A DNA stretch of 64,000 bases from Cryptomeria japonica (GCF_030272615.1 NC_081407.1:102655897-102719896); one strand, 5' to 3'; counted from the first letter of the stretch, positions 11,401 to 24,932 are shown. The notes: generated by a model from the letters alone, not told the origin. Numbers and translations are program-made.

Positions 11401-13831
11401 ATCAGAATTGATTATGTGAGGAAAAAAAAGAAAAATAGAGGAAGAAAAATTAGGGTGGAAGGGATAAATGAGGAAGATATATGAAATAGTTGTGAGGTAT
11501 TTGGAAAGAAGAATAAGAGATGCGAGACCGCAGAGGAAAATGGGGGCAATTGAGAACTCCATGGGATTATTGAGTTTAGGATTTGATGGAATGATGTTGA
11601 GATTTTGTGCACAATAAATGTGGAGAGCCAACCTAGTTTGATGTTGCCCTGAGTGACTTGCACCACTTCTTATAGAAATCAGGATGCCATGAGAAACGCA
11701 GGTCGTGGACTGATTCTGCAGACAAACGGGAATTTCTTGCACACAACAATGCAAGTGTTAAGAAACACTAATACAAAGTTGCGGGTTTGTGCAAGGAAAC
11801 CCTCAAACAATTCTAGTTTTGATTGACTTTAAATATTGGTATTGTAGACATAAATTTCTCCATCAAAATGTCCTCATGATAATCATAATTTCTCTATTAA
11901 TTAAATGGATTTTATTGTCTATTTAATTAATTCATTAGTATTTTCTTCATTTAGATCATTTCATTTACCTAGCACAATAAATTCTCTACACAAATAATTC
12001 TTCTAAATAAATCCCTAACCTTTCCCATTTCCTAAACTCATTTCCTTTATATCTTTTTGTCCCACCAATCACACCCACTTAGAGAATGTGAGGCAAATGA
12101 TCATCTCTAACTAACTCCTTTATCCCACATTTATCCCATGATGATTTTTCTTCATGAGGACACTTATAAAACACATGCTCCTCCTCACATAAGCCTTTCT
12201 CACTTCTTGAAATTTGAATGTTGTAATGATGATTTGAAAAAAAATGGTTTGCATACTCAATTTCAATTAATCAACCATATTTTTGTTCTTCATAGCTTTT
12301 GGTGCTTAGTGCTAGAAATTTGAGAGAATAAATATTAAATGCCAGATCTTGAAGATAGGAAGGCAATAGAGTAAAAAAATTTATTGAATTCTTGTGTGTT
12401 AGATTAGTACATTGTATGTTCTATTTTTGTTGCAGGTGCTCTGGATCTTAATCTATAAGGTCACAATAAAATTTTTGTCTTCCATTCGCAAGTATTTTAA
12501 CTATTGATCCAGTAGTGTTGTTGGCTTGAAAGTGTGGGATGATGGCTCCAATCTCTAGGGTATCCTCAAGAATTTACTTTGAGAGTTTTCACAACCCATG
12601 GCATTTGAATTCTTAGTTGATGTTATTTTGACCATTCTAAATTTGATATTGCTTGCAAAGGGCTATTAAATTTCACTTTAATAAAGTATTTATTCAAAAG
12701 ATTATATTTGAAAGCATACTTTAGGTATGGGTTAACAAAGGTTGGGTCCCTCATGATTTTACGCTTGATATTGTCTAGAACCTTATTGACTGTTATTTTT
12801 GGATTGTTGTAACCAATCACATTAAGGATGATTTCAAGAGTGAACTATGATGTAAACAGTTATTTTTTAACATCTACAACCTACACCTAGGATTTTGTCA
12901 TCCTTGAAGAGAGAACCCTTTAGATCCTTGTATACCTATTTTTTCCTTTGCCTTACTAAAATTTCTTGGACTAGATTGTGCCCTCTTGAGTTTATGTTAT
13001 TTCATGGAATTTAAATTTTTTTTAGCTAATTTACAAATAAATTTCATGGAGTTAAATGACAACCTAAATAAGAGAAAATTCACCATTCTCAAAACTTTTT
13101 TACCCTAACTCAACTAGTACCTATTTTGTACATTACTCTTCTAATCATAAGGCCAAGAATTTTCCTTTGGTTACTCTCATGACCAAGCTTGTACCCAAGC
13201 CTATAAATGAAGCTTCTCCTCCCAATAAAGAAGGATTGAAAATGATTGAGAAAAGTACAAATATAACCAAAATAATGTGTCAAATCCTTTCGTACTCATT
13301 CTAGGGTGCCTCAAACATAGTGGGCTAAGCAGAGATATTTTGTGCACAAGGTGTTTTATCTTTATACACTCAATTACCATTAATTAATGGTCAAATATCC
13401 AACAACAATTTTACACTTCATCCCTACCAAAAAGTGGTAATTATTGAAGTTCATTTCTTCCCTAAATGTATTCACTAAAGGAGCTCAAATTAAATAGTGT
13501 AAAATCATAAATTCATTTTGAAGAGCTTGGAGTGTATGTACGCCATCGTGTACAAGACATATTTGAACCATTTTAGAGAATTTACATATATTTTAATTTT
13601 ACTTATAATTATCTTAATAAATTATAAAAATCAATGAGAATATTAAATAAACTGACATTTAAAATCAAAACCTAATTATAGGGGAATGTCCTCCTCTAGA
13701 TAGAGGAATTGAGTGTCCCTTATTGGTTGAGGGAAAAGTTGGTGAGTGGAATTAACACAAATAAGACAAGAACCACTTAAGAGGATCCTCAATAGTGATA
13801 ATGGAGAGTTGCTACCAACATCATTGTCACA
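11401..13831. other. No gene seen
   Basis: AT-rich sequence with frequent stops on all frames. I found no protein motif, RNA gene or paired termini. 11880-12010 contains ATTAAT-rich stretches. Probably old, unrecognisable repeat sequence. Confidence 0.3.
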
Positions 13832-13836
13832 CAACA

Positions 13837-14424
13837 TGTTGGAGATTTTTGGACATTGTTGCTGCTAGGATATGTTGTTGTCATTGATGTCAACATATTC
13901 CTGTGATTTACTCTAATGTTTGCAAATTGGGAAGATCTTATGATTTGGTTTTGCAGTTTTGTTTTGTTGATCACTGTTTTGTAGAGTTCAGTATTTCCTT
14001 CGGTATATTCTATTTGATTAGATATTGTGCTGATATTTTGGGATATTTTTTGGAATGGTCTTGTGTGTCTTCATTTCAAATGGATCATGATTTGGTGCTC
14101 CGCAAGTTATCTTTTTTCATGACAGTTGTTGATTGGTTGTATTCTTGAGTTTTCAAACCTTGATAGATGAAGACTTGATAAGTGGTGTTGGCGCAACTAT
14201 TTCTGATGATTCTAATGTGCTTGTTGGTGTTTCCTAGTCGTATCCTATTTGTTTTGGTAATCTGCATTGATCATTGTGCGATCTTTTTATGGTTTCTATG
14301 AACTGGTGCTGATTTTCGTGTTATGCGGTATTTCTGGTGGTGTAGAATTTTGTGGTTGATCTTGGCATGATTTCTAGTGGACTTAAGTGTTTGGGAATTT
14401 GAATTACGTCCATATTATGTCATG
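13837..14424 (+). mobile_element. Solo LTR, left half (split by DNA transposon)
   Basis: It starts TGTTGG and is preceded by CAACA (13832-13836). The matching right half ends ..CTAACA at 44342 and is followed by the same CAACA (44343-44347), giving a 5-bp target duplication. Removing the transposon between the halves leaves an LTR of about 1.26 kb. No PBS follows and no internal region is attached, so it is a solo LTR. Its start (TGTTGG, then GTTGTCATTGATG) matches the LTR at 59275 in layout, so both belong to related families. The last four bases, CATG, are the left target copy of the inserted transposon. Confidence 0.8.
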
Positions 14425-14453
14425 GGGTAAAAGTACCAACCTGTGTCACACTT
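14425..14453 (+). repeat. Left terminal inverted repeat of the giant transposon
   Basis: 29 bp beginning GGGTAAAAGTAC and ending TGTGTCACACTT. It differs from the inverted right end at three positions in the middle. The sequence just inside (TTATAAAGG) is also shared with the left end of the small element at 27187. Confidence 0.85.
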
Positions 14454-15707
14454 TTATAAAGGAAAATGTTAACACAACAATAACTGTTCAATTTCAATGA
14501 CATAAAAGTGGCATTTGTATTTTGAATTTGAAGACGATGTAAGTTAATGAAATGTGTAAAATTTAATGAAGTTTGAGTCTATTTTTTTTTTTAAAATATT
14601 AATATTTTTTTTAAAATTTTAAGTCAATTTTTTTATTGCTAAAAAATGCTGAAAATTAGGGGGTTTAGTTCCCACCAAAAAATATATATATAAATCAACT
14701 TATTTTTTTTAATTTTGATATCCCTAATAGATGAAATAAATACACAGTGCATAAAAAAAAAATTGATGTATGTTTTCTTAGTTATAACATTTTAAAGTCG
14801 AACATACCTGAATTTGATAGTTTTTATCTCCCACCATATTTTTTCTATTTAATATTTGATAATCAAAAAATAAAAAATACCCTTTTGGAGAAGACTCTCT
14901 CCTCTAGTGAACCATATTTTTTCAAAAAAAATTTGAGGTAATTCAATTTTTTATTTTTTTTTGAACTACCCTCTCACCAAACATTAAAATACCTACTTGT
15001 AGTATTTTTGAAATGATATATATTAAATTTAATCAAAACATCATATAAATTACATGAGTAGATTCTTGACTTCGATCTCTACAAAAGGGTATTTTTTTGT
15101 TTTTTTAATAAATTGAATTTTCTTGTAGAATTTTGTTGCAAAAGTCAGAAGTTTCAGAAATTTGTCAAATTTGGTGATGTGGCTACAACTTAGGACTTTC
15201 CAGTAGGAACGCTGGAGGCCAATGCAACTAGTCATTTCAACGACCACACCTCTTAAACCCCATATAAATAATGTTTTCTTTTTTTTAAATATCTAAAAAT
15301 CAAGGAATGCAAATTAATATAATTGATTTTTGAATTGAATTAGTTTTTTTGCAAATAAAAGTGACACTGTTGATATAAAGCAGTGAAGATTTTTTATTTT
15401 TTTGAAGATTTTGGTTGAAGGCTTCTACGTTTTTCAAGTATGTTATTTTAAAAAAAAATTCAATTAAATAAATATCCAATATTAGAAGGTGTTTTCAAGT
15501 ATGTTATATTAAACCTTATTTTTTGGATGCATAATTTGTTAAAGAAAAAATTGCTTTGAAATGTTATTTACCTTTTATTTGTGTTATGTAACTGTTTCTT
15601 GAAAAACATTTTTTCATTGTTATGATCTATGATTTATTTCTTATATATGATATATGTGTTTGTGTGTATAGGTGTTCAATTGAAATTGAATCTGAATAGT
15701 TTGTGCA
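14454..15707 (+). promoter_or_regulatory. Left subterminal region and possible transposase promoter
   Basis: This is AT-rich sequence, and its first 800 bp or so align loosely with the interior of the small element at 27187-28174. A TATA-like CCATATAAATA lies at about 15258-15268. A possible splice acceptor (TGTGTATAG) lies at about 15671, shortly before the transposase ATG at 15708, so a short non-coding first exon is possible. The promoter call rests only on these two weak signals. Confidence 0.3.
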
Positions 15708-17503
15708 ATGGGGAATAAGAGGACTAGATCAAGGTTGTATGATCAAAAAAGGGGCGATAAGATGAAAGGTCATACAAAATGTAGTCAACAACAATCTGTT
15801 GATGTTCAAGATCAACCTATTAATGTTCAAGAAATGACAACTCGAGTACAAGATCAAATTGGTACATCGTCAAGTTTGAAATTGTTCTCAGGTATGAAAA
15901 AATCAATAGAAATGGATGAAGATAGTCTTTTCAATGAAATTCCTTCTGAATATATAGTACCTAAAAGCACAATAAAATTGCACTGCAATAAAATGTGGGA
16001 TGATTATTTTGAAAATAAGTCTATTATTGGAAGAGCACAATTCTTTGCTAGGTTATTTAGGAAAAGAGAAATTAACCCTATTTTAGAGTTGTTGGGTGTT
16101 GATAATGAGAAAAGATCACATGATGCATCAGTAAAAGACACTATAATTGAAAATTTTAAAGAAGCATTGAAATGTATTGACGACACAAGTTGAGGTGTTG
16201 AATTAAGTGTTGCACGTAGAGAATTGATGACTATGATTTCTAGTAAGAATTTTTCTCGTAAAAAACAAGTTCATGCAATTTCTCAATTAATGTAGGTATC
16301 CAGAAGAACTATTCAAAGATATATTAGGAAGAGAAATATGTTAGATGAAAACATTGAAAACAATTGGGTAAATATATGTAGGGTTCCTCGAAAAGATAGA
16401 ATTTTTGAAGATGTAAAAATTAGGTCATTGATTATTGGACCAACTACTCTTGTGTTTCTTCCAATAGAAGGGAGACTATACAGATGATAGTTGAAGATGG
16501 TACAAAAATTTCACATCCAAAAAATTTTCTAGATACAACACAAAGTGAACTATTTCAAGCATTCAAGAAATAATTTTTTAAGATGTGAAGATTTGTCAAA
16601 GGATGTTTGAGAGATTGTGTCCTTTCTTTGTACGCATAAATAAGGTATGTGAAACTTGTTGTAGTTGAAATCATGTTGAATTTCATCTACACTTGCAATC
16701 ATATAAAAAAGTCATGGCAACAATTAATCAAAATCTAGTCATACCTACAAGTACAACACAATTTGTGAAATCTATTTTATGTGATAAATTAGAAGATTCA
16801 GATGAGTTCAAAATATAGTGTATAAAAGGTGCATGCATTGATTGTGGAGATTTGAGTAATTTTTTATTGCAAACTGAGAATATTGATATTACAATGCAAG
16901 TTATGCGGAAGAGATTTGAATATGAGACATACCAAACGAAGTCAGGAGCTTAATCCAAAAACATTGTGTTGAAAGAGACTGAATTGCCCTACATTGAGTT
17001 TATGACTAGATTTTGTAGTATCATATATCCACATATCCAACATTGTCATGGTGCAAGATGGCAAGCTAAACAGTTTCATGAGTCAAAGAATTGTTTTCCA
17101 CTAGGTTGTATTCTTTCAAATGTAGATTTCTCTAAGAACTATACATTCAATCCTCACATAGAAATTCAAAATCAATATTATCATTCCGAGCAAGTTACAA
17201 TATTTGTACAATTTTTCTATAGACATGCACAATTTTAGGTGGATGGTATAGAGAGTATTGAAAATGAACACATTATCATCAAGGAGGTTCATTTCTATAT
17301 CAATGATGATACATGTCATGATAGGAGCTATGAGCACATTGTTTTGGAATGTTTTTTGAAGATATTAGAGAATGTGGGATAAATTGTTCACAACATTGGA
17401 TTTGGTCAAATGGATGTGTCAGTAACTGTTCTTCTGAAATTGTTTTTAAATTTTCTTATGTGTTTTAAATTTTGAAATTTGATTTGACTTTAACACCAAG
17501 TAC

Positions 17504-17552
<49 letters not shown>

Positions 17553-18675
17553 TGTGTAACTATTCATGTCAAGACAATTTAAGTCTACAAAAGATTTTAA
17601 TTGGATATCCTTACAACATGTTCGACGTAGCATATAGTTTTTGTGGAACTTCTTTGAGAGTGGACATGGAAAATGAGAGCATGATGGAGCAAGTGCATGT
17701 GTGAAGCGTGCACTTTGCCAACATGAACTTGTAGGTACATTCTCTTCATATAATTTAATGTTTTATTTATCTTTATATCAAGTAATTTTTAAATATATAT
17801 GGGTAGGTCCACTTTTTTAAAGCAATCTATCTTGTGTATAGGTAACACCATACAGAATTCAAATGAAATTGTTGAATGGTGCAAAAGTCATTTTGCTAGT
17901 CGTGATACAACATACAACTAGCATTATTTTTGGGAAGTTGAAGGTATTTATTCTTATGTTTGAAAGTTATTTTAAAATTCAACATGACATAAATGAAAAG
18001 TAAATTAAATTAATTTTGTTGAAGTCTAAGTTTGACATGTACATTTATTTTAAAACTATGTATTGAACTATAAATGTAAATTTGTGTGTTTCTAAATTCA
18101 AAATTTTGTTTAACAGATATTGATCGATCAAATCCTTATAATTGTCAAACAATTAATGGTATTAGAAGTTTACATCAAGTCATGACTATGGGACATAGCA
18201 AGCCTCTTGTTATTCTTGTAAGAGAAAAATCATGCTTTTGTGTTGATTACATTGAGAACAACACAAATACTCAATGCGAGAACATTGGAGATGGGTATGT
18301 TTTACAATGGGAAATGAAACAGTTAGTCACAATGCCTCCTTATGTAGATAGTGACATTATTGATATTCATGAGATATTTCATGGATTATGAACTTGTTTT
18401 TGATTTAGTTGTTACAGGTGTGTGTGTGCATTTATTTAAAATATGTACATTTTAAAAAAAAAATCTTATTTATTTTATTGTTTAAATAATTTATGTTAAT
18501 TTTGTTTGAAATATATGTGGTCTATTTAGGTGATATTTTTGCAGTGATTGTTGATCCTGACAATACTGGAGGTGTTGATTATTATCTACTGAGATGCACA
18601 ACACCAAAATACAAGCTATTAGAATTAGTCACCGATGGTGATGGACAACAATATCCCATCGGTTTAGTTGTTGTT
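15708..18675 (+). pseudogene. DDD-type transposase gene, 5' and middle exons (interrupted by LINE)
   Basis: ATG at 15708 (MGNKRTRSRLYDQKR). A helix-turn-helix-like VSRRTIQRYIRKRN lies near 16290. The zinc-like CIKGACIDC lies near 16820. The catalytic-type block is DFSKNYTFNPHIEIQNQYY followed by EQVTIF near 17125-17205, then NDDTCHDRSYEHIVL near 17300, then WSNGCVSNC near 17405, where an Asp is expected in place of Asn. HGK-stop-EHDGA and VKRAL lie near 17660-17715. Later exons I infer: 17842-17943, 18117-18391 and 18530-18675, with AG/GT borders. In-frame stops and at least two frameshifts show that it is dead. The motif set (DFxxNY, SDDxxHD, WSDGC, HGKGxxDG..VKR) is shared by a widespread eukaryotic transposase family that I take to be Sola-like. 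Confidence 0.7.
17510..17549. repeat. (TG)n microsatellite
   Basis: About 20 TG units with one interruption near the end. It lies in what I infer to be an intron of the transposase gene, between the WSNGC exon and the HGK exon. The Cys/Val ORF across it is an artefact of the repeat. Confidence 0.95.
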
Positions 18676-18852
18676 TTTGATTAAGTAAAAACAGGTTTTA
18701 AGGGACCCGAAACCCAATTACATTATGAAATATTGAGCATGAAAGAGACAAAACAAAATAGCTGCAAAAGACTAGCACAAAAACCAACAGCTAGAACAAA
18801 AAGACAGCAAGGAGCCAACAAGAAGTTGGCCTCCCAAACCCAACATTACAAA
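18676..18852 (-). other. LINE 3' untranslated tail
   Basis: Read on the minus strand this is T-rich, then GGGTTTCGGGTCCCTTAAAA and a TTAATCAAAAA end next to the target duplication, as in plant L1 3' ends. The A run is only five bases. Confidence 0.7.
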
Positions 18853-20656
18853 TCAATTAAAAACTTTAATAGACTCCTTAGCATTTTGAACCAAGAGCAT
18901 CATCACCTTGGCTGCTTCCCTCAGATCATTTGTCTCCTATCTTAGCTGGCTATCTTTCATTTTGGTTTCCATCCCAGTAGTGTTCTGCCTAGTTCTGCGC
19001 TTGGAAATCTAATGGGTGGAGCTGGAAGTTGGTACATCTTCAATGATTACCAAGTTCTTATCTTGATTTTTCCTTTCCAAATTATCCACCAGTGCATTTA
19101 TGTTTTGTGATGAAACTTTTAGGACCTAAAGACTATGGTTCATGAAGCTTTTCAGAGCCTTCTCAATGCGGGCAACCTGGATGTTGATGTTGTCTTTCTC
19201 CTCCTTAGCCTGTTCTTTCAAAACTCTGACAACCTCCTCCAGGTGTTTCAAATCCCCTTTAATCAAGTCTTTTTCTGGCCAATCCTCCATCTCGACTTCC
19301 TCCTCAGCTTCACTGGTTTCCGTCTCATCATTCTTTTTCCCAAAGTTTGTATCCTTAATCATCTTATTTATCTTGTTTTCCAGATCCCTCTGTTTACTTT
19401 GCATACTAGTGATGTTGTCGACAACCCATTTCTGGAAGTTGAAGGATTCCAGAGTACAGTTACGGGCGGTATTCAAGATAGTATTCACAAAATCCCTACC
19501 CTATTCAGTGCCCACAGATTTAGGATTGTCTCCTCCTTAGAATTCAGAGCGACATTCCTACTGTCCGAGCCCAGGGTTAGAGTGAGGGTTTTCAGAGTTA
19601 CCCCCTTCTTCCTCTTCACCAAGATTCTCATCCTTCTCATTCTCCATTTCTGTTTCAATATCCTTCCCCTTTTCCTCCTCCACATCATAGTGCACCTCCT
19701 CTTCCACATTATCTATATCATCTCTCCTTCTTTTGTGGGTAGGGGCATTAGGCTAATCCTCATCTGAATCAATATCTTTGCAACTCTCAAAGATATGAGC
19801 ATTGGTGATCAGGGAGTCATCTTTGGTAGCCCTACCCTTATCCTTCAGATATTCATAAATAAGCAATATGAGCCCCTGATGGGCTATAGGGTAAGAGTTA
19901 GGCTTTTTAACATGATCAGCAAGACTCTCATTTAGAGAGGACGCTAAATAAAAAGGTAGGGAAATTTTAGCCTCATGAAGGAAGTGGTTAAGAATTGCAA
20001 AGTGATAGTTATAGATTTTAGTAAATCTACCGTCAACACTGAGATACTCCATTAAAACCCTTAAAACATTTTGCCAAAAGGGCTTTACCTGCTGGGGAAT
20101 GTAGTAGGAGATGTTGTCTTTCTTCACAAGCTTGCCCTTCTCATCCTTCGATTTTGGGAAGTTTTTGAATGCTTCAGCTGCATACTTCCAGTCTCTATAG
20201 AATTTAGTACCCTCCTTCTGAAGACCCGTGACCTCTACAACTAGGTTCTCATCAATTTGCAATATCTCCCCGAACAAGGTGACTCTATTGTTATTTCAGC
20301 CTCTAGCAAAACCATATGATACAGAATTTCTGCTTTCGTGGAGCTTTTTTATATAGTCAGTAAAACCATATCTGTGAAGCCTTCTCCAAACTTTTCGTTC
20401 ACTCTTCCAGTTTTCGCATCCTGGGGGCTCATTCCTGTTTAAATTACCACCCATTTTGAGAACCAAGTGGAAATACCCACAGCTATAATTCATGGTCCGT
20501 AGATGAAATCCCAAATGCTTGTAAATTATGGAGTTACAGAACAGAGACTCTTTCGTTGTTTTGAAGCTTATGTTTTTTGGCCGCACAAACCCAACAATTA
20601 TTAGTATGATCTCCCTCATACATATGATCACAGAGATGATGCCAAAAAGCACTCAT
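18853..20656 (-). pseudogene. Extra ORF (ORF3) downstream of LINE ORF2, unknown function
   Basis: I do not recognise this protein. ATG at 20656 (MSAFWHHLCDHMYEGDH), 68 nt after the ORF2 stop and on the same strand. After about 35-40 codons the frame shifts near 20545 and stays in a single frame to about 18853, with about seven TAG/TGA stops (for example 20296 and 19753). Visible parts: a folded-looking region (KPFWQNVLRVLMEYLSVDG, HQGLILLIYEYLKDKG), a basic KRRRDD motif, a strongly acidic stretch near 19600-19700, and a C-terminal probable coiled coil (LKHLEEVVRVLKEQAKEE). About 600 codons. It lies inside the LINE target duplication, so it travelled with the LINE: captured gene, lineage-specific third ORF or nested insertion. 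Confidence 0.6.
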
Positions 20657-20723
20657 TAACTAACAGTTAATCTGCCCCCAAACTCTATCTTTGGAATCCA
20701 TTCCCCAAAAAATAATCATGATT

Positions 20724-23700
20724 TTAACTTGACCCATTGATACGATCAAAATATAATTGCTCTTTAACATCTCTTTTACAATGAGTTTCTCCAATATATT
20801 TAACATCATTCTCTAAATTGACCCCTTCATTAGCTAAGATATTCACTACCTTATTGCCCTCTCTTAGAGTATGAGTTATGCTAATACTAACATAGTTATT
20901 TAACAATTTTTTTGCACTTTCAAATAGGTTATTAATATTCCAAGAAATAGAACTTGTACCTTTGAGGGCTTGGATGATGTTTAGGGAATCCCCTTCCAGC
21001 CAAATTTTTTTAAATTTGAATCCCTGAGCAAGCTGGAGGCTTTTTAGCATGGCCATAACTTCAGCCACGTGATTATTTTGGACCCCAAAAGGAGAGGCAA
21101 AAGCTGCAATACAGACTCCTTGAGCATTTCTAATAACTTTTTCACCACCAAACTTCCCAGGGTTGCCCTTAGCCGCCCCATCGAAATTCACCTTTATCCA
21201 ATCATGATCAGGGAAGCGCCAAACAATATTATCTCTTCTATTCTTATTGTCAGATCTGCAGACTTTGTGTATTAGGTTCCATTCAGTGAGGATATATTTT
21301 TCCATTTCATTCATTTCAGTAACAAACCATTGCTAATTATTCTTATGAGGAATATTGATGATCACTTTTATAGCCCTGCAGATTTTTTCAAAGACCACTT
21401 GAGAGTTACATTTAGCTTCCCTAAATATTCTATTATTTCTTTCTTTCCAAATACCCCAGCAGATCATGAGGAGGGTCAAGGACCAAAGGTTCTTGATAAG
21501 CTAGCATTTGGTGGGGAAATTCCATTGCCAGATAATATCCTCGATACTCTTGTTCATAACCCAATCAGCTTTCCATTTCTCCCACATCTTACCCCAAATT
21601 TCCCAGGTAAATGAGCAATGAAAAAAATGATGATCAATTGATTCTTCCTCTTTCTCGCATAGCTCGCACCTATTAAGGAATTTAAAACCTCTTCGGACCA
21701 AATTGTCAATAGTAAGGGTACTATTATGAGTAGCAAGCCAAAAGAACATATTGACTTTAGGGATCATAATGTTGTTCCAAACTTTACTCCAAATGGGATC
21801 ACTGGTCTGAGAAAAAGTGTTTTTGTAGGCAGAAGCAACTGTAAATTCACCTCTAGGATTACTTTTCTAGAGAAAAACATCATCATAGTCTTTGTTAAGG
21901 GAAAAGAACAGCAGCTCCTTCTGGAGTAAGGAAAATCAAGAATGTATAACATCCAGCCTCACCCATTTGTCCTCCTTCCAGTAGTCACACACCATAAGCC
22001 CAAACCTCCTTTTACATTCCTCAATAAATTGACTATTGCCTTGATAAAAAATAGCTTCATTCTTCATCCAAGGATCCTCCCAAAACCTTATTTTGTCACC
22101 TTTTCCAAGGACCCATCCATCTCCAGCTTTGGCCACTTTTATGGATTTGATACTACTATTCCAAATGAAGGATCCAGTAGGGATGTCATTAGAATTAAGG
22201 ACCCCCTGGATTGGCTAATTCTGAATATATTTATCAAACCATATTTGATTCCAATCTTTCTTGGTATCATAAGCTCTCCATAATTGTTTTGCTAGAAGAG
22301 CTTTATTAAAGGTTTTTAGAGCTTTATTAAAGGTTTTTAGAGCTTTAATCCCCAACCCTCCTTTGTTCTTTGGTTTACAAACTTTGTCCCAAGCAACCAA
22401 GGATATCCTCTTTTTTTCTTCAACTCCTGACCATATAAATCTCTTCTAGATTCTTTCCAATGCTTCAGTGAATTTAGCCAGGATAGCAAATAAGTTGAGG
22501 GCATAAATAGGGAGGTTCTGGAGTGTAGCTTGAAGGAGTTGCAATTTCCCAACCTGAGATAAAATGGAACCTTTCCACCCAGCAAGTTTTTTGTTGAGTT
22601 TATCAATAAGCATGTTCCAAAAGGAATTTGGGGGAATTAAACCCAAGGGAAGACCCAGATAGGTAGAAGGGAGCATGTCCACCTTGCAACCAATAATTTT
22701 AGCAATTCTTTGTTGTCTTATGATTGGAGTATTCATGAAGTATATAGCCAATTTGTCCCAATTGACTTGTTGACCAGTAGCCAAAGCATAGGAATTAAGA
22801 GTAGTTTTGAAGGCCTCAGCCTCCCTAACTGAAGAATATCCCATGAGGATAGTGTCATCAACAAACTGTTGATGAGAACAAAAAACATTAGCAGAGGAAG
22901 GTGGAAGACCTTTGATGGTTTTATTCAATTTCAAATTGTGTATCAATCTGCTCATGCTCTCAGCCAAAATGGTGAAAAGAATAGGAGATATGGGATCTCC
23001 TTGTCTGAGTCCCCTTGACAATTTAAAGAATTTTGTAGGAGATACATTAATTAGAATAGAAAACATAGGAGTGGTGATCAACTCTCTAATAATTTTGGTT
23101 ATCTTCTCATCAAATCCAAAAGCCTCCATGATTCTGAAAAGAACATGCCAATCAACTCTATCATAAGCCTTCGCCAGATCCAACTTTATCAGAAAACCTT
23201 CTTTTTTAGTAGCATTGAGGGAATGAATGTTCTCATGCACAAGAATGATAGAGTCCAATATTTGCCTACCAGGAACAAACCCTTTCTGCTCCTCAGAGAT
23301 GATGAAGGGGAGGACAGCCAAAAATCTAGTAGTCAAAACTTTGGATATGATCTTATAGAAAGAGTTACATAGACTTATTGGCCTAAATTTTCCCATTGAA
23401 TCCGCCCAAGCAACTTTAGGAATTAGGGCTATAAACATGGAGTTGAGTTCCTTTAGGATTCTTCTAGATCCAAAAAATTCTTTAACTGCATTAACTGTGT
23501 CTTCTCCCACAATATGCCAGAATTCCTAGAAGAAAAACATAGGGAAGCCATCAGGCCTCGGAGCTTTATCCCCTTGAAATGAAAAGACAACATTTTTAAT
23601 TTCTCCAACAAATGGGATAGCAGAGAGGGCCTTATTCTGAATAGGATTAATGATCTTGGGAATGATATTAACCAAATTGTGTTGATGGGTATGTTCAATG

Positions 23701-24932
23701 TCCTTGTTACTAGTGAGGAGTTGATTGAAGAAACTGATAGCTTCATCCCTGATTTCATCCTTATTAAGAAGAGTTTTGTCCTCTACAATAAGTCTGGAAA
23801 TTCTGTTCACACCTTTATGTTTTAAAGAAGTCATGTGGAAAAATTTAGTGTTTCTGTCCCCAGCCTCTAGCCAAATCACCCTGGATCTCTGCCTCCAATA
23901 GATTTTCCCCCTAGAAATAATGTTGTGGAGTTTGACTAGAACATCATCTTCCATGGCTTTGGTATACTTTTTATAGCCATCTTTTTGTATTGAATTTTGT
24001 ATCTGATCAAGATCCTCCTTTAGCTTTTTCTTTGAATCAAAAATATCACCAAAGACTTTCTTGTTCCATATCTTAATGTTGAGTTTGATATTTTTAATTT
24101 TTTTGGCAACTTTATACATGGCAGTTCCATTCACATCAATATTCCACTAGTTGGCTATAGATTTTTCAAGATTAGGGTGGGAAATCCACATCTTTTCAAA
24201 CCAAAAAGGGAAGCTCTGATTATTCTTAAAATTCTCAGCAACAAAAGCAATGGGATAATAATCTGAACCAATTCTATTAATAACAGAAAGGGAGCATCTA
24301 TGAGAAAGAATCCAATCATTAGTGACAAGGGATCTATCAAGTCTTACCTGAATGAGGTCTTCACCATCCCTTCGATTAGACCATGTGTAGGATGCCCCAT
24401 TGAGATCCATATCAATGAGAGCATTGAAATTGATAAATTCCATCAAGTCAGATCTGTTGTCTGGTTGTGCTTGAGTTCCTCCATATTTATCTATGCCTTG
24501 CAGAGGAGTATTGAAATCTCCCATCACAACCCAGCTGTTTGTAGGGAAGGATTTTCTTTTTTGCTGAATTTTATCCCAGAATTTGCTTCTAGCAGATTTG
24601 GAGTTAGGGGCATAGATATTAGTAATAACACATTCTTTTCCTTCATAGATGCTTTTAACTTTCAAGGATAATATATTGCCATCTTCATCAATCATTTCTC
24701 TAGAGATGGTTTTCTTGTTCCAGAAAATCGCTACCCCCCCACAAGCTCCATTCGAACTGCTACCACATACTCCTCCATTTTTAAAGAAGTTTAAATTCTC
24801 CACTTTCTCTTTACTCATTTTGGTTTCCTGAACTAGGATAATATCCAAATTTTGATCTCAAATGAGGTTTCATAATATATCATGTTTATTTAGACCATTT
24901 AGGCCTCTGATATTCCAAGATATTACCTTCAT
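20724..24932 (-). pseudogene. LINE ORF2: APE endonuclease, reverse transcriptase, zf-RVT, RNase H
   Basis: About 1,400 codons in one frame, with roughly ten in-frame stops (all TAG or TGA) and no frameshift that I can find. ATG at 24932 (MKVISWNIRGLN). Endonuclease: QETK, VVMGDFN, RLDR, then GSDYYPI, where catalytic His is replaced by Tyr. RT: KFRPISLCN, GFVPGRQILDSI, KLDLAKAYDRVDW, GLRQGDPISPILF, FVDD catalytic box, STYLGLPLG. The zf-RVT Cys/His cluster follows (CELCEKEEESIDHHFFHC, 21580-21680). Then plant-type RNase H: VNFDGAAKGNPG, AEVMAMLKSL, LEGDSLNII, and REGNKVVNILANEG, where the usual Asp is Asn. A 24-bp duplication repeats KTFNKAL near 22305-22350. It would nick target DNA and copy the LINE RNA. 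Confidence 0.92.

Noticed and set aside
17510-17704. ORF starting with a Cys-Val run
   Set aside because: The start is a (TG)n microsatellite; the useful coding text here is in another frame (HGK, VKRAL of the transposase).
19135-19767. Plus-strand 210-codon hydrophobic ORF
   Set aside because: Antisense of LINE ORF3: the acidic and coiled-coil codons read backwards give Leu/Phe/Ser-rich text.
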